DNA from: Luteibacter rhizovicinus DSM 16549
Lineage (GTDB): Bacteria > Pseudomonadota > Gammaproteobacteria > Xanthomonadales > Rhodanobacteraceae
NCBI RefSeq assembly: GCF_001887595.1
Contig: NZ_CP017480.1
Coordinates: forward strand, 3,376,001-3,440,000
Direction: 5' to 3'
DNA length: 64,000 bases
In this document: positions 1-9,164 of the stretch, piece after piece
Position numbering within the stretch: the first letter of the stretch is position 1
Layout: each line of letters begins with the position of its first letter
Program-made: the position numbers and the translations under genes
The notes under the pieces: generated by a model
The model's input: only the letters and a program-made list of their open reading frames with translations
Database searches by the model: none
Told to the model about the DNA's origin: nothing

Positions 1-192
1 CGGCGGTTCGTCGCCGGTGAGCACCGCGCCGCCGTGTACGCGACGGATCTCGCCACGCTCGGCGAGTTCGACGAGGTCTCGGCGGATGGTCTCGCGCGAC
101 ACGCCGAGCTCGGTCACGATGCGTTCGACGGATACCTGGCCGCTGGTGCGCAGCAGGTCGCGGATACGGGTATGTCGTTCTTCATGCCACAT
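1..192 (-). CDS. DeoR-family transcriptional regulator, N-terminal fragment
   Basis: The reading frame starts at an ATG at 192 and runs off the left edge of the window, so only the first 64 residues are visible. They form a typical DeoR winged-helix DNA-binding domain: residues MWHEERHTRIRDLLRTSG open the helix-turn-helix, and the family signature VSRETIRRDLVELAERG follows, ending in RRVHGGAV. The start lies inside the last codons of the upstream permease gene (11-base overlap), so the regulator is very probably co-transcribed with the ABC transporter genes that precede it on the minus strand and is a candidate local regulator of them. The effector-binding domain is outside the window, so the ligand cannot be inferred. 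Confidence 0.85.
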   Translation of the reverse strand, partial: MWHEERHTRIRDLLRTSGQVSVERIVTELGVSRETIRRDLVELAERGEIRRVHGGAVLTGDEPP

Positions 193-1840
193 GGCGTCGG
201 TCCTTGAGTGCGTGGAGGAGGAGGCGCATCGCCCCGAGGGCGAGCGCGCCGGCCACGACGACGCACATGGCGTACGCCGCGGCCTGGGCCAGGAACCCGT
301 TTTCGTCCAGTCGCATGACGGCGACCGACGCGAGTCCCAGGCTGGGTGTCACGAGGAAGATCACGCCCGACAGGGTCACCAGTGAGCGCATGAACAGGTA
401 GAAGAACGCCGAGACCGCTGCCGGCATCGCGAAGGGCAAAACGGCGTCGCGCAGCACGTGGCGCGTGTCGCCGCCGAACGATGCGACCGCGTCCTCCAGG
501 GCGTCGGGCACCTGGCGCATGCCGGTCTGCATCGTGAGGAAGGCTTGCGCGTGATAGTGGTACAGGCTGCACGCCGCCACGATCGCGGCACTGCCGTAGA
601 ACCAGCCCGAAAGGGCGCCGTGGTTGAAGGTGAGTACGTAGCCGAGGCCGAGCACCATGCCTGGCACGGCGGCGGGCAGCGAGGCGAGCACCTGGAGCGG
701 CCGCGCGATGCGCGGCGACGCGCGGCGCAATCCGGCGGCGAGGGCGAAGATCATCACCACGCCGACGATGGCGGCAAGCAGGGAGACGCCGAGCGAGGTT
801 GCGACCGGACCGTAACCATCGGGCATGCCGCCGGTGTAGTTCGCCAGGGTGAGGGTGCGATCGTACGGCCACAGTTTCACGACACTGACGTACGCCACGG
901 TGCCGACCACGGCGACCACCGGCACCAGCGCGATCACCGCGATGGCACCGAGCAGGGTGTCGCGCAGTGCGTGCGGGGCGGGCACCAGCGCGCGTCCCGG
1001 ACTGGCATCGCCGCTGTCCTGCCGCCGTCTGGCGAGCCGTCCGAGCCACACCGAGAGCAGCGCTGGCGCAAGCAGGACCACGCCCAGGGTAGCGCCCATC
1101 GCGAAGTCGAGCTGTCCAACTACCTCGCTGTAGATCTCCATCGCCAACACGCGATAGCTGCCCCCGACGACGACGGCACTGCCGAAATCCGTGAGCGTCT
1201 CGGTGAAGACGAGGAAGGCGGCGGCGAGCAGGGCAAAACGCAGGCGAGGGACGGTGACATCGACGAACTGGCGCCAGGGCGTCGCACCCATCGATTCGGC
1301 GGCATCGTAATGACGTGCCGGCGTGCGTTCCAGTGCAGCGGACACGATGATGACGACCTGCGGCAACCCATACAGCGTGTTGGCGATCAGTAGTCCCCAG
1401 AAGCCGTAGATGTCCGTGGGCAGGCCGGTGAGGCGGTGAACCAGGCCGTTGCGACCGAGCAGGCAGACCAGTCCGAGACCGAGCACGAGCGACGGTGCAA
1501 GCATCGGCAGCAGCAGGGTGCCGCGGATCAGAAACTTGCCGGGCAGGCGCGAACGGTGAAGCGCCATCGCAAGGCCAAGCCCCAGCGCCATCGTGGTGAA
1601 CGTCGTGGCGACACCGATGCTCAGGCTGTGCAAGGCGGCACGGGGCAAGCCCGGATCGTCGAACAGACGTCCATAGTTGGCGAGGGTGATCGCGCCATTG
1701 GCGTCGGTGACGCTACGCCAGAGCACGGTGAGCAAGGGCTGCACGAAGAACAGCAGCAAGCCCAGTACCGGCAGTGCGAGCAGGAGGGCGGCGCCAACGC
1801 GTGGGCGTGCGACGGCGCGAGGGAAGGCGAGGCTGCTCAC
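182..1840 (-). CDS. ABC transporter permease, fused double-domain type (2-aminoethylphosphonate/iron-like)
   Basis: This 552-residue inner-membrane protein contains two consecutive binding-protein-dependent permease domains, with about twelve hydrophobic segments in total. Each half has an EAA-like loop (for example AAESMGATPWRQFVDVTVP around residue 180, and EDAVASFGGDTRHVLRDAV near residue 455) that would dock on the ATPase. Fused permeases of this size occur in ferric iron (SfuB/FbpB), thiamine (ThiP) and putative 2-aminoethylphosphonate (PhnU2-type) importers. The start is GTG at 1840, overlapping the stop of the ATPase gene by four bases (GTGA), so the two are translationally coupled. 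The substrate is inferred only from overall resemblance and could instead be iron or another small anion. Confidence 0.85.
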   Translation of the reverse strand: MSSLAFPRAVARPRVGAALLLALPVLGLLLFFVQPLLTVLWRSVTDANGAITLANYGRLFDDPGLPRAALHSLSIGVATTFTTMALGLGLAMALHRSRLPGKFLIRGTLLLPMLAPSLVLGLGLVCLLGRNGLVHRLTGLPTDIYGFWGLLIANTLYGLPQVVIIVSAALERTPARHYDAAESMGATPWRQFVDVTVPRLRFALLAAAFLVFTETLTDFGSAVVVGGSYRVLAMEIYSEVVGQLDFAMGATLGVVLLAPALLSVWLGRLARRRQDSGDASPGRALVPAPHALRDTLLGAIAVIALVPVVAVVGTVAYVSVVKLWPYDRTLTLANYTGGMPDGYGPVATSLGVSLLAAIVGVVMIFALAAGLRRASPRIARPLQVLASLPAAVPGMVLGLGYVLTFNHGALSGWFYGSAAIVAACSLYHYHAQAFLTMQTGMRQVPDALEDAVASFGGDTRHVLRDAVLPFAMPAAVSAFFYLFMRSLVTLSGVIFLVTPSLGLASVAVMRLDENGFLAQAAAYAMCVVVAGALALGAMRLLLHALKDRRHVA

Positions 1841-2838
1841 GTATTCACCCAGGCGCCGCGGACGGCGTCGATCGACACGGCTTCGCCACGCACGAGCGGG
1901 CTGCGCCCGGGCAACTCGGCGAGGATACGGCGGCCGCGCCAGGCGACGTTGACGCGCGCCAGGTTGCCGAGAAAGGTGATGTCCTCGATCACGCCTTCAC
2001 CGCGCGGGTCGGCGTCGACCACGAGGTCTTCAGGCCGCAGGCAGAGATCGAAGGTCGCGTCCGGACCGGGTGGACGGCGCTCCAGGAAGGCTGGCAGGGT
2101 CTCCCGCACAAAGGCCGTCGGTAGCAGGTTGGCGTGGCCGATGAAGTCGGCGACGAAGCGGGTCTTCGGGCGCTCGTAGAGACAACGCGGTGTACCGATC
2201 TGTTCGATACGCCCCTGGTTCATGCAGACGATGGTGTCCGCCATGGCCAGCGCTTCATCCTGATCATGCGTAACCATGATGGTCGGGATGCCGAGCGAAC
2301 GCTGGAGTGCGCGAATCTCGCCGCGCAGCTGGGCGCGAATGGCCGGATCGAGTGCGGAGAGCGGTTCGTCGAGCAGGAGCATCGAGGGGTTGGCGGCCAG
2401 CGCGCGGGCCAGCGCCACGCGTTGCTGCTGACCACCGGAGAGCTGGTCGGGGAAACGCGCGGCGAGTGTGCCGAGGCCGACACGCTCCAGCCACTGGCCG
2501 GTGTGCGTGGCGATGGCCGCCGGCGATTCGCCGCGCAGACGCATCGGGTAGCCGATGTTCGCCGCGACGGTCATGTCGGGGAACAGCGAATACGACTGGA
2601 AGACCAGGCCCATGCGGCGTTCCCGCGCGGGCAGGGTGGTGATGTCGCGGCCGTCGAGGATGACCCGGCCGCGATCGGGGGTGGTCAGTCCGGCAACGAT
2701 GCGCAGCAAGGTGGTCTTGCCGCAGCCGCTGGGACCGAGCAGGCAGACGAAATCGCCCTCGCCGGCATGAAACGACACACCGTCGAGCACGGTATGTCCG
2801 CCCCAGGCCTTTCCGATGTCATCGATGCGAAGATGCAT
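1837..2838 (-). CDS. ABC transporter ATP-binding protein (PotA/FbpC/PhnT type)
   Basis: This 333-residue protein is the cytoplasmic ATPase of the importer. Visible motifs are Walker A GPSGCGKTT (residues about 34-42), the Q-loop VFQSYSLFPD, the ABC signature LSGGQQQRVALARAL, Walker B MLLLDEPLSALD and the switch histidine in MVTHDQDEAL. About 100 residues follow the nucleotide-binding domain and resemble a TOBE domain (LCLRPEDLVV onward), as in the spermidine/iron/phosphonate subfamily. It lies 28 bases downstream of the binding-protein gene and overlaps the permease gene by four bases, so the order binding protein, ATPase, permease, regulator forms one minus-strand operon. Confidence 0.93.
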   Translation of the reverse strand: MHLRIDDIGKAWGGHTVLDGVSFHAGEGDFVCLLGPSGCGKTTLLRIVAGLTTPDRGRVILDGRDITTLPARERRMGLVFQSYSLFPDMTVAANIGYPMRLRGESPAAIATHTGQWLERVGLGTLAARFPDQLSGGQQQRVALARALAANPSMLLLDEPLSALDPAIRAQLRGEIRALQRSLGIPTIMVTHDQDEALAMADTIVCMNQGRIEQIGTPRCLYERPKTRFVADFIGHANLLPTAFVRETLPAFLERRPPGPDATFDLCLRPEDLVVDADPRGEGVIEDITFLGNLARVNVAWRGRRILAELPGRSPLVRGEAVSIDAVRGAWVNT

Positions 2839-2866
2839 TCCCCTCGTCTCCCCGGCAGCCGACGCG

Positions 2867-3868
2867 TCAGCGCGTCAGTTGCTTGAACCTGGCAATAAGT
2901 GCCGCGCGCTCGCGCGCCGCGGTAGCGAAGTCGCGCGCAGGCAGCGTCGCGACAAGATGAGCCGGCAAGCCCTGCCGAAGCTGTTCGTCCGTGGGCTCGC
3001 TTCCCGGGGTCGCGACGATTTCCTTGAAGCCGCGATACAACACGGCGGCGTCGGCCGACGCGGTCCAGTCGAGAAAGCGTTGCGTATCCGTGGCGTGGGC
3101 GCTGTTTTTCATCAGCGCCGAGCCTTCGAGCTCGTAGCCGGCGCCGTCCCCCGGAATCACCATGGTGATCGGGTAACCCTGGCGGATCGATTGCATGGCC
3201 GAGAACGCGAACGAGATGCCGATGGGAAACTCGCCGATGCGCGCCAGCTTGCAAGGCGCCGATCCGGAGAGTGTTTCCTGGCCCACATTGCGTGCGATGT
3301 CGGTCACCAGGCGCATGCCTTCCGTGCTGCGTCCCGCGTCGGAAAGTGACGAAAGCACCATGTATCCCGTTCCGGATGAGGCGGGATCCGGCATCGCGAT
3401 CTGCCCGCGGTACATCGGCGAGGTCAGGTCGCGCCAGGTGCGCGGCATCGGCAGCCCGTGCTCGGCGAGTGCCTCGCGGTTGACGCAAAGCGCCGCCAGA
3501 TAACCGGTGGGCGCGAACCACCTCGCGTCGGTGCCACGAAAGCTCGCCGGCATCCGGTCGATGTTGCTACCGTGAACGGGCTCGAGCAGGGCGGCGATGC
3601 GGGGGTCGAGCATATCGGTGACGGCCATGCCCCAGATCGCGTCGTTGCGCGGCTCGGCCGATTCGGCCAGCAGCCGCGCTGCGAGATCGCCGCTGGACAG
3701 GCGAAGCACGTGCACGTCGATATCCGGTAACGCCTTCTTCGCCGCCGCCAGATAGATCGCTATCTCGTCGCTTTCCAGCGCCGAGTAAACGGTGACGTCG
3801 CCGGCACGCACGGTTCCGCATGCCGCGAGCAGCGCAAGTACGCTTCCGATTTGGCGGTATGCACGCAT
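2867..3868 (-). CDS. Periplasmic substrate-binding protein of the ABC importer (putative 2-aminoethylphosphonate/iron-like)
   Basis: The chosen start at 3868 gives a 333-residue protein beginning MRAYRQIGSVLALLAACGTV, a clear signal peptide probably cleaved after VRA; upstream in-frame starts would put 26 extra residues before it. The mature protein begins DVTVYSALE, typical of class II extracellular solute-binding proteins of the iron/2-aminoethylphosphonate group, and contains the stretch MPDPASSGTGYMVLSSL and a late GAGYELEGSALMKN segment seen in such proteins. It is the first gene of the importer operon. I favour a phosphonate-type substrate on overall appearance, but ferric iron or another ligand cannot be excluded from sequence alone. 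Confidence 0.8.
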   Translation of the reverse strand: MRAYRQIGSVLALLAACGTVRAGDVTVYSALESDEIAIYLAAAKKALPDIDVHVLRLSSGDLAARLLAESAEPRNDAIWGMAVTDMLDPRIAALLEPVHGSNIDRMPASFRGTDARWFAPTGYLAALCVNREALAEHGLPMPRTWRDLTSPMYRGQIAMPDPASSGTGYMVLSSLSDAGRSTEGMRLVTDIARNVGQETLSGSAPCKLARIGEFPIGISFAFSAMQSIRQGYPITMVIPGDGAGYELEGSALMKNSAHATDTQRFLDWTASADAAVLYRGFKEIVATPGSEPTDEQLRQGLPAHLVATLPARDFATAARERAALIARFKQLTR

Positions 3869-3963
3869 GGTTGCCGGCCCAGTCCCCAAGGTTGAAAGAT
3901 GACACATCCGTGTGGCGATTTGGGTATATTTGCAAACATGGGGCATACGGTCCAGCGAAGAAT

Positions 3964-3988
3964 TTTCGTTTTTGTCATCAATCCGAAA
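3964..3988. promoter_or_regulatory. Possible operator in the divergent promoter region
   Basis: The 170 bases between the importer operon and the phosphatase gene contain an inverted repeat TTTCG/CGAAA with 15 bases between the arms; the left arm is part of TTTTCGTTTTTG. Regulators of the DeoR/GlpR/AgaR family often bind TTTCG-type repeats, and a DeoR-type regulator is encoded in the importer operon. The motif GCAAAC also occurs twice nearby (3931-3936 and 3992-3997). This is a weak, short signal and only a suggestion. Confidence 0.25.
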
Positions 3989-4038
3989 CGTGCAAACGCT
4001 AGATGGCGCACGTTTTTTTCAGCCCAGGAGTGTCATTG

Positions 4039-4830
4039 ATGGAATCGTTGTCCGCCGCGGAGCGGAAGGAATTCGAGGTGTTTGCCACCGGCATCGCCGA
4101 CAATGCACGCGCCTTCTCGTTGCCTCGCTTCCGCCAGCCGGTCGACGTCACCCTGAAGGGTGACATGAGTCCCGTGACAGCCGTGGACCGGGGCGTGGAG
4201 TCCATGCTTCGCGAACGGATCGGCAGTGCCTGGCCGGAGCACGGCCTGCTGGGTGAGGAATATGGGGCGACCCGCACCGATGCCGAGTTCGTCTGGTCGA
4301 TCGACCCGATCGACGGCACGCGCAGCTTCATCTCGGGCTGGCCGCTGTGGGGTACGCTGCTGGCCTTGCTTCGTAACGGCACCCCCATGCTCGGCATCCT
4401 CGATATGCCGGCGCTCGATGAGCGCTGGATTGGCCACGTCGGCGTCGGTACGACGATGAACGGCGCACGCTGCCGGACGAGCGGATGCACGACCCTGGAC
4501 GCCGCCACGCTGTACACCACCACGCCGGACATGTTCACCGCCGACGAATGGGCGCGTTTCGACCGCACCAGCCGTGCGGCTTATACCCGACGCTTCGGTG
4601 GCGACTGCTACGGCTACGGCATGCTGGCTTCCGGCCACATCGACGCCGTGATCGAGGCGAATCTCATGCCCTACGACTATCTGGCCATCGCACCGGTGGT
4701 CCAGGCGGCGGGTGGCGTCATCACCGACTGGGAAGGCCGCGCGCTGGGCCTCGACAGCGGCGGTCGCGTGGTCGCCGCGGCGACGCCGGCCCTGCATGCC
4801 GCCCTGATCGAATCGCTGGCCAGGGACTGA
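4039..4830 (+). CDS. Inositol-monophosphatase-family phosphatase, likely HisN-type histidinol phosphatase
   Basis: This 263-residue protein carries the metal-binding signature of the IMPase superfamily, WSIDPIDGTRSF (about residue 94), the upstream GEE motif in LLGEEYGA and the C-terminal PYDYLAIAPVVQAAGG region. The internal GGDCYGYGMLASGHIDA pattern resembles the histidinol-phosphatase (HisN) branch rather than SuhB or CysQ, so dephosphorylation of L-histidinol phosphate is the best guess. The start at 4039 is preferred over an in-frame ATG at 4003 because AGGAG lies eight bases upstream. The phospholipase gene begins eight bases after its stop, so the two are probably co-transcribed. Confidence 0.8.
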   Translation: MESLSAAERKEFEVFATGIADNARAFSLPRFRQPVDVTLKGDMSPVTAVDRGVESMLRERIGSAWPEHGLLGEEYGATRTDAEFVWSIDPIDGTRSFISGWPLWGTLLALLRNGTPMLGILDMPALDERWIGHVGVGTTMNGARCRTSGCTTLDAATLYTTTPDMFTADEWARFDRTSRAAYTRRFGGDCYGYGMLASGHIDAVIEANLMPYDYLAIAPVVQAAGGVITDWEGRALGLDSGGRVVAAATPALHAALIESLARD

Positions 4831-4838
4831 GTCGAACC

Positions 4839-6968
4839 ATGGTTTCCCGCGATCGCCGCCGTTTCCTTCATGCCGCCGGCGCCGCGGTAGCCGCCTCCCT
4901 GATCGCGCAAGGCGTACCTGCGTCCATTGCGCGTGCGCTGGCGACGCCGGCAGACCGGCGGACCGGCACCATCGCGGACGTGGCCCATGTGGTCATCCTC
5001 ATGCAGGAGAACCGTTCGTTCGACCATTACTTCGGCAGCCTTCGGGGTGTGCGGGGCTTCGCCGATCCCCGCGTGGTGGAGTTGGCCAATGGCGATCCGA
5101 TCTGGCGCCAGCCCGTTGCGACCACGCATACGAAGTACTGGAAATCGCGTGGTGTGGCCGACGACGTGGCCTGGGTCTATCCCTTCCACCTGGATACGCG
5201 CGCCAGCGGTGACCATCACGAAGGCACCGATCACGGCTGGAGCACCGGTCACGGGGCATGGAATCTTGCTCGCAGCGATCGCTGGATCGAGCAGAAGCAG
5301 GATGTACTGACGATGGCGTACCTGCGCCGCGAGGATGCTGCGTTTCACTACGCCCTCGCCGACGCATTCACCGTCTGTGACGCGTACCACGCCTCCGCGC
5401 TCGCCGACACGGCGATCAATCGCATTTACCTGTGGAGCGGCACCTCCGATCCGTCCGGCCGCCTGGGCAGCAAGGACAATGGTCCAGGTAGCGAGGAGCG
5501 TCCCGGCAGCAACGGCTATACGTGGACGACGTATCCGGAACGGCTGGAAAAAGCGGGCGTGAGCTGGCGTGTCTACCAGGGCGGCACCGGCGAGCCGGGT
5601 TCGCCGACGGACAATTACACGGATAACTCGCTCGAATTCTTCGCCAGGTACCAGGTCAAGGAGGGCGCCGATCCCACGGGGCCGCTGGTGCGCAACGGCG
5701 TCTCGACACATACGCTGCGCGAGCTTCGCGACGATGTGCGGCTGGACCGGTTGCCGCAGGTGAGCTGGATCGTCGCGCCGTACAAGTACAGCGAGCATCC
5801 GACCTCATCGCCCGCGGACGGCGCGTTCTACATCCGCAGCGTGCTCGATGCCCTCACGGCGAATCCGACGGTGTGGGGCCGTACCGTGCTGTTCCTCAAC
5901 TACGACGAGAACGACGGCTTTTTCGACCATGTGGTGCCGCCGGCGCCGCCCTTGGAAAGCGGGCAGGGTGGCGACGGCGTGGTCTCGGACGACCTGATTG
6001 CGGGCCTTGCCGAGGAAATCGTGGATCTCGATGCCCACCCGCGCATCGTCGCGCCCCTGGTTCCGGGTAGCGACCCGGGCGGTGAGCAACCGGTTGGCCT
6101 GGGCAATCGCGTACCGATGATCGTCGTGTCCCCATGGACGCGTGGCGGCTGGGTGTGCTCGGAAACCTTCGATCACACCTCGGTGCTTCGGTTCCTGGAA
6201 AAACGCTTTGGTGTCGAAGAGCCGAATATCAGCAGCTGGCGTCGCTCGATCTGCGGCGATCTGACCAGCGCGTTCGATTTTGCCGGGACGACGGATCGCC
6301 ACGTGCCGAAGATCGCCCTGCCGGCAGGCTCCGCAGGGAAGGCGCCGATCCAGGTGCCCTCCGCACAGTCGATGCCGACGCAGGAGGCCGGCGTGCGCCC
6401 GGCGCGAGCGCTCGGCTACGCGTGGACCGTCGAGCATCGCCTCGAGGCGGGCTTCAGTCGCATCGCCATCACCAACACCGGTGCCAGTGGCGCTGCGTTT
6501 CTCGTCTACGACGGTCTGGATCGTGAGGCCGCTCCTCGCCGTTACGCGGTGAGTGCCGGTCAGGGCATCGTCGACGAATGGACGCTGGCACGCGCGGGCG
6601 ATGCGTATAACCGCCGTATCCATGGGCCCAATGGATACCTCGCGGCCATGCGTGGCTTTGCCGATGACGCGCTCGAGGCCAGTATTCATGGCCTGCCCGG
6701 TGTGCGTGCCGTCGAGGTGGTCCTGACCAACACAGGCTCAAAGCCGCTGGACTGCCGGGTGACTAACGCCTATTCCGGCGACCAAGGCCAAGCGCTCACC
6801 CTTGCGCCCGGGGCCCGCGGGACGCTCACTCTCGAGCTTTCCGCCAGTGCGGGCTGGTACGACGTTGCGATTGCGATGCCGGACGCCCCTCGCTACCTGC
6901 GACGCTTCGCCGGGCATCACGAGGACGGCCGGCCATCCACGAGCGATCCCGGTCCCAGAGTGGTCTGA
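4839..6968 (+). CDS. Tat-exported phosphocholine-specific phospholipase C
   Basis: The 709-residue product begins MVSRDRRRFLHAAGAAVAAS, a twin-arginine signal, so it should be folded in the cytoplasm and exported by Tat. The phosphoesterase domain follows with VVILMQENRSFDHYFGSLRG (residues about 50-70), the NYDENDGFFDHV metal-binding segment and the VPMIVVSPWTRGGWV segment. The last 200 residues hold two repeats typical of the DUF756-like C-terminal domain of bacterial non-haemolytic phospholipases C. The family hydrolyses phosphatidylcholine or sphingomyelin, or acts in acid phosphatase roles. The length matches the family, and the start is fixed by the Tat signal, although the frame is open much further upstream. 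Confidence 0.92.
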   Translation: MVSRDRRRFLHAAGAAVAASLIAQGVPASIARALATPADRRTGTIADVAHVVILMQENRSFDHYFGSLRGVRGFADPRVVELANGDPIWRQPVATTHTKYWKSRGVADDVAWVYPFHLDTRASGDHHEGTDHGWSTGHGAWNLARSDRWIEQKQDVLTMAYLRREDAAFHYALADAFTVCDAYHASALADTAINRIYLWSGTSDPSGRLGSKDNGPGSEERPGSNGYTWTTYPERLEKAGVSWRVYQGGTGEPGSPTDNYTDNSLEFFARYQVKEGADPTGPLVRNGVSTHTLRELRDDVRLDRLPQVSWIVAPYKYSEHPTSSPADGAFYIRSVLDALTANPTVWGRTVLFLNYDENDGFFDHVVPPAPPLESGQGGDGVVSDDLIAGLAEEIVDLDAHPRIVAPLVPGSDPGGEQPVGLGNRVPMIVVSPWTRGGWVCSETFDHTSVLRFLEKRFGVEEPNISSWRRSICGDLTSAFDFAGTTDRHVPKIALPAGSAGKAPIQVPSAQSMPTQEAGVRPARALGYAWTVEHRLEAGFSRIAITNTGASGAAFLVYDGLDREAAPRRYAVSAGQGIVDEWTLARAGDAYNRRIHGPNGYLAAMRGFADDALEASIHGLPGVRAVEVVLTNTGSKPLDCRVTNAYSGDQGQALTLAPGARGTLTLELSASAGWYDVAIAMPDAPRYLRRFAGHHEDGRPSTSDPGPRVV

Positions 6969-6973
6969 TCCGC

Positions 6974-7049
6974 CCTTGTGGGAGCCGCTTCAGCGGCGAT
7001 GGGTTCGAGGCAACCTGGCTATCGCCGCTGAAGCGGCTCCCACACAAGG
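6974..7049. repeat. Inverted pair of REP-like palindromes
   Basis: Two copies of a palindromic unit (core GGAGCCGCTTCAGCGGCGAT) face each other: the left arm is 6974-7000 and the right arm 7021-7049, separated by 20 bases. Together they make a long stem-loop just after the phospholipase stop and before prmB. This unit belongs to the same dispersed family as those at 14155, 14884, 19315, 23478, 34023, 36027 and 46498. It may end the upstream transcript or protect its 3' end. Confidence 0.85.
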
Positions 7050-7109
7050 CCTAATAGGGCCGCCCGGGCCGCTATACTCACGAGCCAGCCACACCGAAAG
7101 CCCCCGCCC

Positions 7110-8030
7110 GTGACCAGCGAACTGTCCTCCATCATCGATTTCATCCGCTACGGCGCCAGCCGTTTCTCGGCCGCCGGCCTGACCTTCGGGCATAGCCACG
7201 ACAATCCGATCGACGAGGCGACGCATCTGGTCCTGGCCGCACTGCACCTGCCGCCGGACCTGCCGCCGGCCTATGGCACAGGCACGCTGGTGTCCGATGA
7301 GCGTGAGAAAGTCCTGGCGCTGATCGAGCGCCGGATCGCCGAACGCGTGCCGGTGGCCTACCTGGTGGGCGAGACCTGGTTCGCCGGCCTCAAGTTCAAG
7401 AGCGACCGCCGCGCCCTCGTGCCGCGCTCGCCCATCGCCGAACTGATCGAAAGCCGCTTCACCCCGTGGCTGGACGACCGCCACGTGGAACGTGCGCTCG
7501 ATCTGTGCACCGGCTCGGGCTGCATCGGCATCGCCATGGCCGAATACAACACCGACTGGCAGGTCGACCTGGTCGACGTGAGCGACGATGCCTTGTCGCT
7601 GGCCAACGAGAACATCGCCTACCAGCACGCCGAAGACCGCGTGCGGGCGATCAAGTCGGACCTCTTCGACGGCGTGAAGGGCGAGGTCTACGACCTCATC
7701 GTGTCCAACCCGCCGTATGTCACGAATGACGAATACGCCGCCATGCCGGCCGAATACAGCCATGAACCGGTCCTCGGCCTGACATCGGGCGATGATGGAC
7801 TGGACATCACGCTGCGCATCCTCGACGAAGCCGCCGACCATCTCAGCGAAGATGGCCTGTTGATCGTCGAAGTGGGCGACAGCGAGCACGCCCTGGTCGC
7901 GCTGCTGCCGCGCCTGCCTTTCGTCTGGCTGGAGTTCAAGGTCGGCCAGATGGGCATCTTCGCGCTGGAGCGCCGTGACCTGCTCGAGCATGCCGCTGAC
8001 ATCGCCGCTGCGCGCGCCGCGAGAAACTAA
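7110..8030 (+). CDS. prmB: 50S ribosomal protein L3 glutamine methyltransferase
   Basis: This 306-residue class I methyltransferase has the SAM-binding motif ALDLCTGSGCIGIAMA (about residue 132) and the catalytic NPPYV motif (about residue 200) of the HemK/PrmB glutamine methyltransferases. The N-terminal helical domain with FIRYGASRF and the VPVAYLVGETWFAGL segment point to PrmB rather than PrmC. It should methylate a glutamine of ribosomal protein L3. GTG at 7110 is the likely start. It stands directly upstream of aroC (18-base gap), an order common in gammaproteobacteria, and the two are probably one transcript. Confidence 0.94.
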   Translation: MTSELSSIIDFIRYGASRFSAAGLTFGHSHDNPIDEATHLVLAALHLPPDLPPAYGTGTLVSDEREKVLALIERRIAERVPVAYLVGETWFAGLKFKSDRRALVPRSPIAELIESRFTPWLDDRHVERALDLCTGSGCIGIAMAEYNTDWQVDLVDVSDDALSLANENIAYQHAEDRVRAIKSDLFDGVKGEVYDLIVSNPPYVTNDEYAAMPAEYSHEPVLGLTSGDDGLDITLRILDEAADHLSEDGLLIVEVGDSEHALVALLPRLPFVWLEFKVGQMGIFALERRDLLEHAADIAAARAARN

Positions 8031-8048
8031 ACCCCTATCGGAAGCACC

Positions 8049-9164
8049 GTGTCCTCCAATACGTTCGGCAAGCTCCTCTCCGTCACCACGTTCGGCGAAA
8101 GCCACGGCCCGGCGATCGGGTGTGTGATCGACGGCTGTCCTCCCGGCCTCGCGCTCGACGCCGGCGAGTTCCGTGCCGATCTCGAACGGCGTGCCACCGG
8201 ACGCTCGCGACACACGTCGCAGCGCCGGGAGGCGGACGATATCGAGATCCTCTCGGGGGTCTACGAAGGCGTTACCACGGGCACGCCGATCGCCTTGCTG
8301 ATCCGCAATACGGATGCCCGCAGCAAGGATTACGGCAACATCCTCGAGACGTTCCGCCCGGGCCACGCCGACTACACCTATTGGCAGAAGTACGGTGTGC
8401 GCGATCCGCGGGGCGGTGGCCGTTCGTCGGCACGCGAGACCACCATGCGCGTCGCTGCCGGCGTCGTGGCCAAGAAATGGCTGGCGGAGCGCCATGGCGT
8501 CACCGTCCAGGGTCACGTCTCCCAGATCGGCGAGGTCGTGCCGCGCGGTTTCGATGCCAGCGCTATCGAAAGCAGTCCGTTCTTCTGGCCCGACGCCGGG
8601 CAGGTTCCCGAGTTGGAGACCTATATGGATGCCCTGCGCAAGTCGGGCGACTCCGTGGGCGCCCGGGTCACCGTCATCGCCGACAACGTGCCGGCGGGCT
8701 GGGGCGAGCCCATCTACGGCAAGCTCGACGGCGAACTGGCGGCGGCCATGATGTCGATCAATGCGGTGAAGGGCGTGGAGATCGGCGACGGTTTCGCTGC
8801 CGTGGCCCAGCGGGGCAGCCAGCACCGCGATGAAATGACCGCCGACGGCTTCCTGTCCAATCATGCAGGCGGCATCCTGGGTGGCATCGCTTCGGGTCAG
8901 CCCGTGGTGGTCTCCGTGGCCTTCAAGCCTACGTCGAGCATCCTGATTCCCGGCCGCAGCGTGGACCGGGCAGGGGAGGCGACCGAAGTCGTCACCAAGG
9001 GCCGCCACGATCCCTGTGTGGGGATTCGCGCCGTACCCATCGTCGAAGCCATGCTGGCCCTCGTCCTGATGGACCAGGCCCTGCGCCATCGCGCCCAGTG
9101 CGGCGATGTAGGCGCGGTGCCGCCGCGGATCCCGGGCACGTTGCAGGGCGCATCGCATGACTAA
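8049..9164 (+). CDS. aroC: Chorismate synthase
   Basis: The 371-residue product shows the three chorismate synthase signatures: [18 protein letters not shown] at residues about 17-34, [17 protein letters not shown] at about 124-140, and the C-terminal [18 protein letters not shown]. It makes chorismate from 5-enolpyruvylshikimate-3-phosphate with reduced FMN, feeding the tryptophan branch encoded further along the window. The start is GTG at 8049. The stop overlaps the start of the next gene by eight bases, suggesting coupled translation. Confidence 0.97.
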   Translation: MSSNTFGKLLSVTTFGESHGPAIGCVIDGCPPGLALDAGEFRADLERRATGRSRHTSQRREADDIEILSGVYEGVTTGTPIALLIRNTDARSKDYGNILETFRPGHADYTYWQKYGVRDPRGGGRSSARETTMRVAAGVVAKKWLAERHGVTVQGHVSQIGEVVPRGFDASAIESSPFFWPDAGQVPELETYMDALRKSGDSVGARVTVIADNVPAGWGEPIYGKLDGELAAAMMSINAVKGVEIGDGFAAVAQRGSQHRDEMTADGFLSNHAGGILGGIASGQPVVVSVAFKPTSSILIPGRSVDRAGEATEVVTKGRHDPCVGIRAVPIVEAMLALVLMDQALRHRAQCGDVGAVPPRIPGTLQGASHD

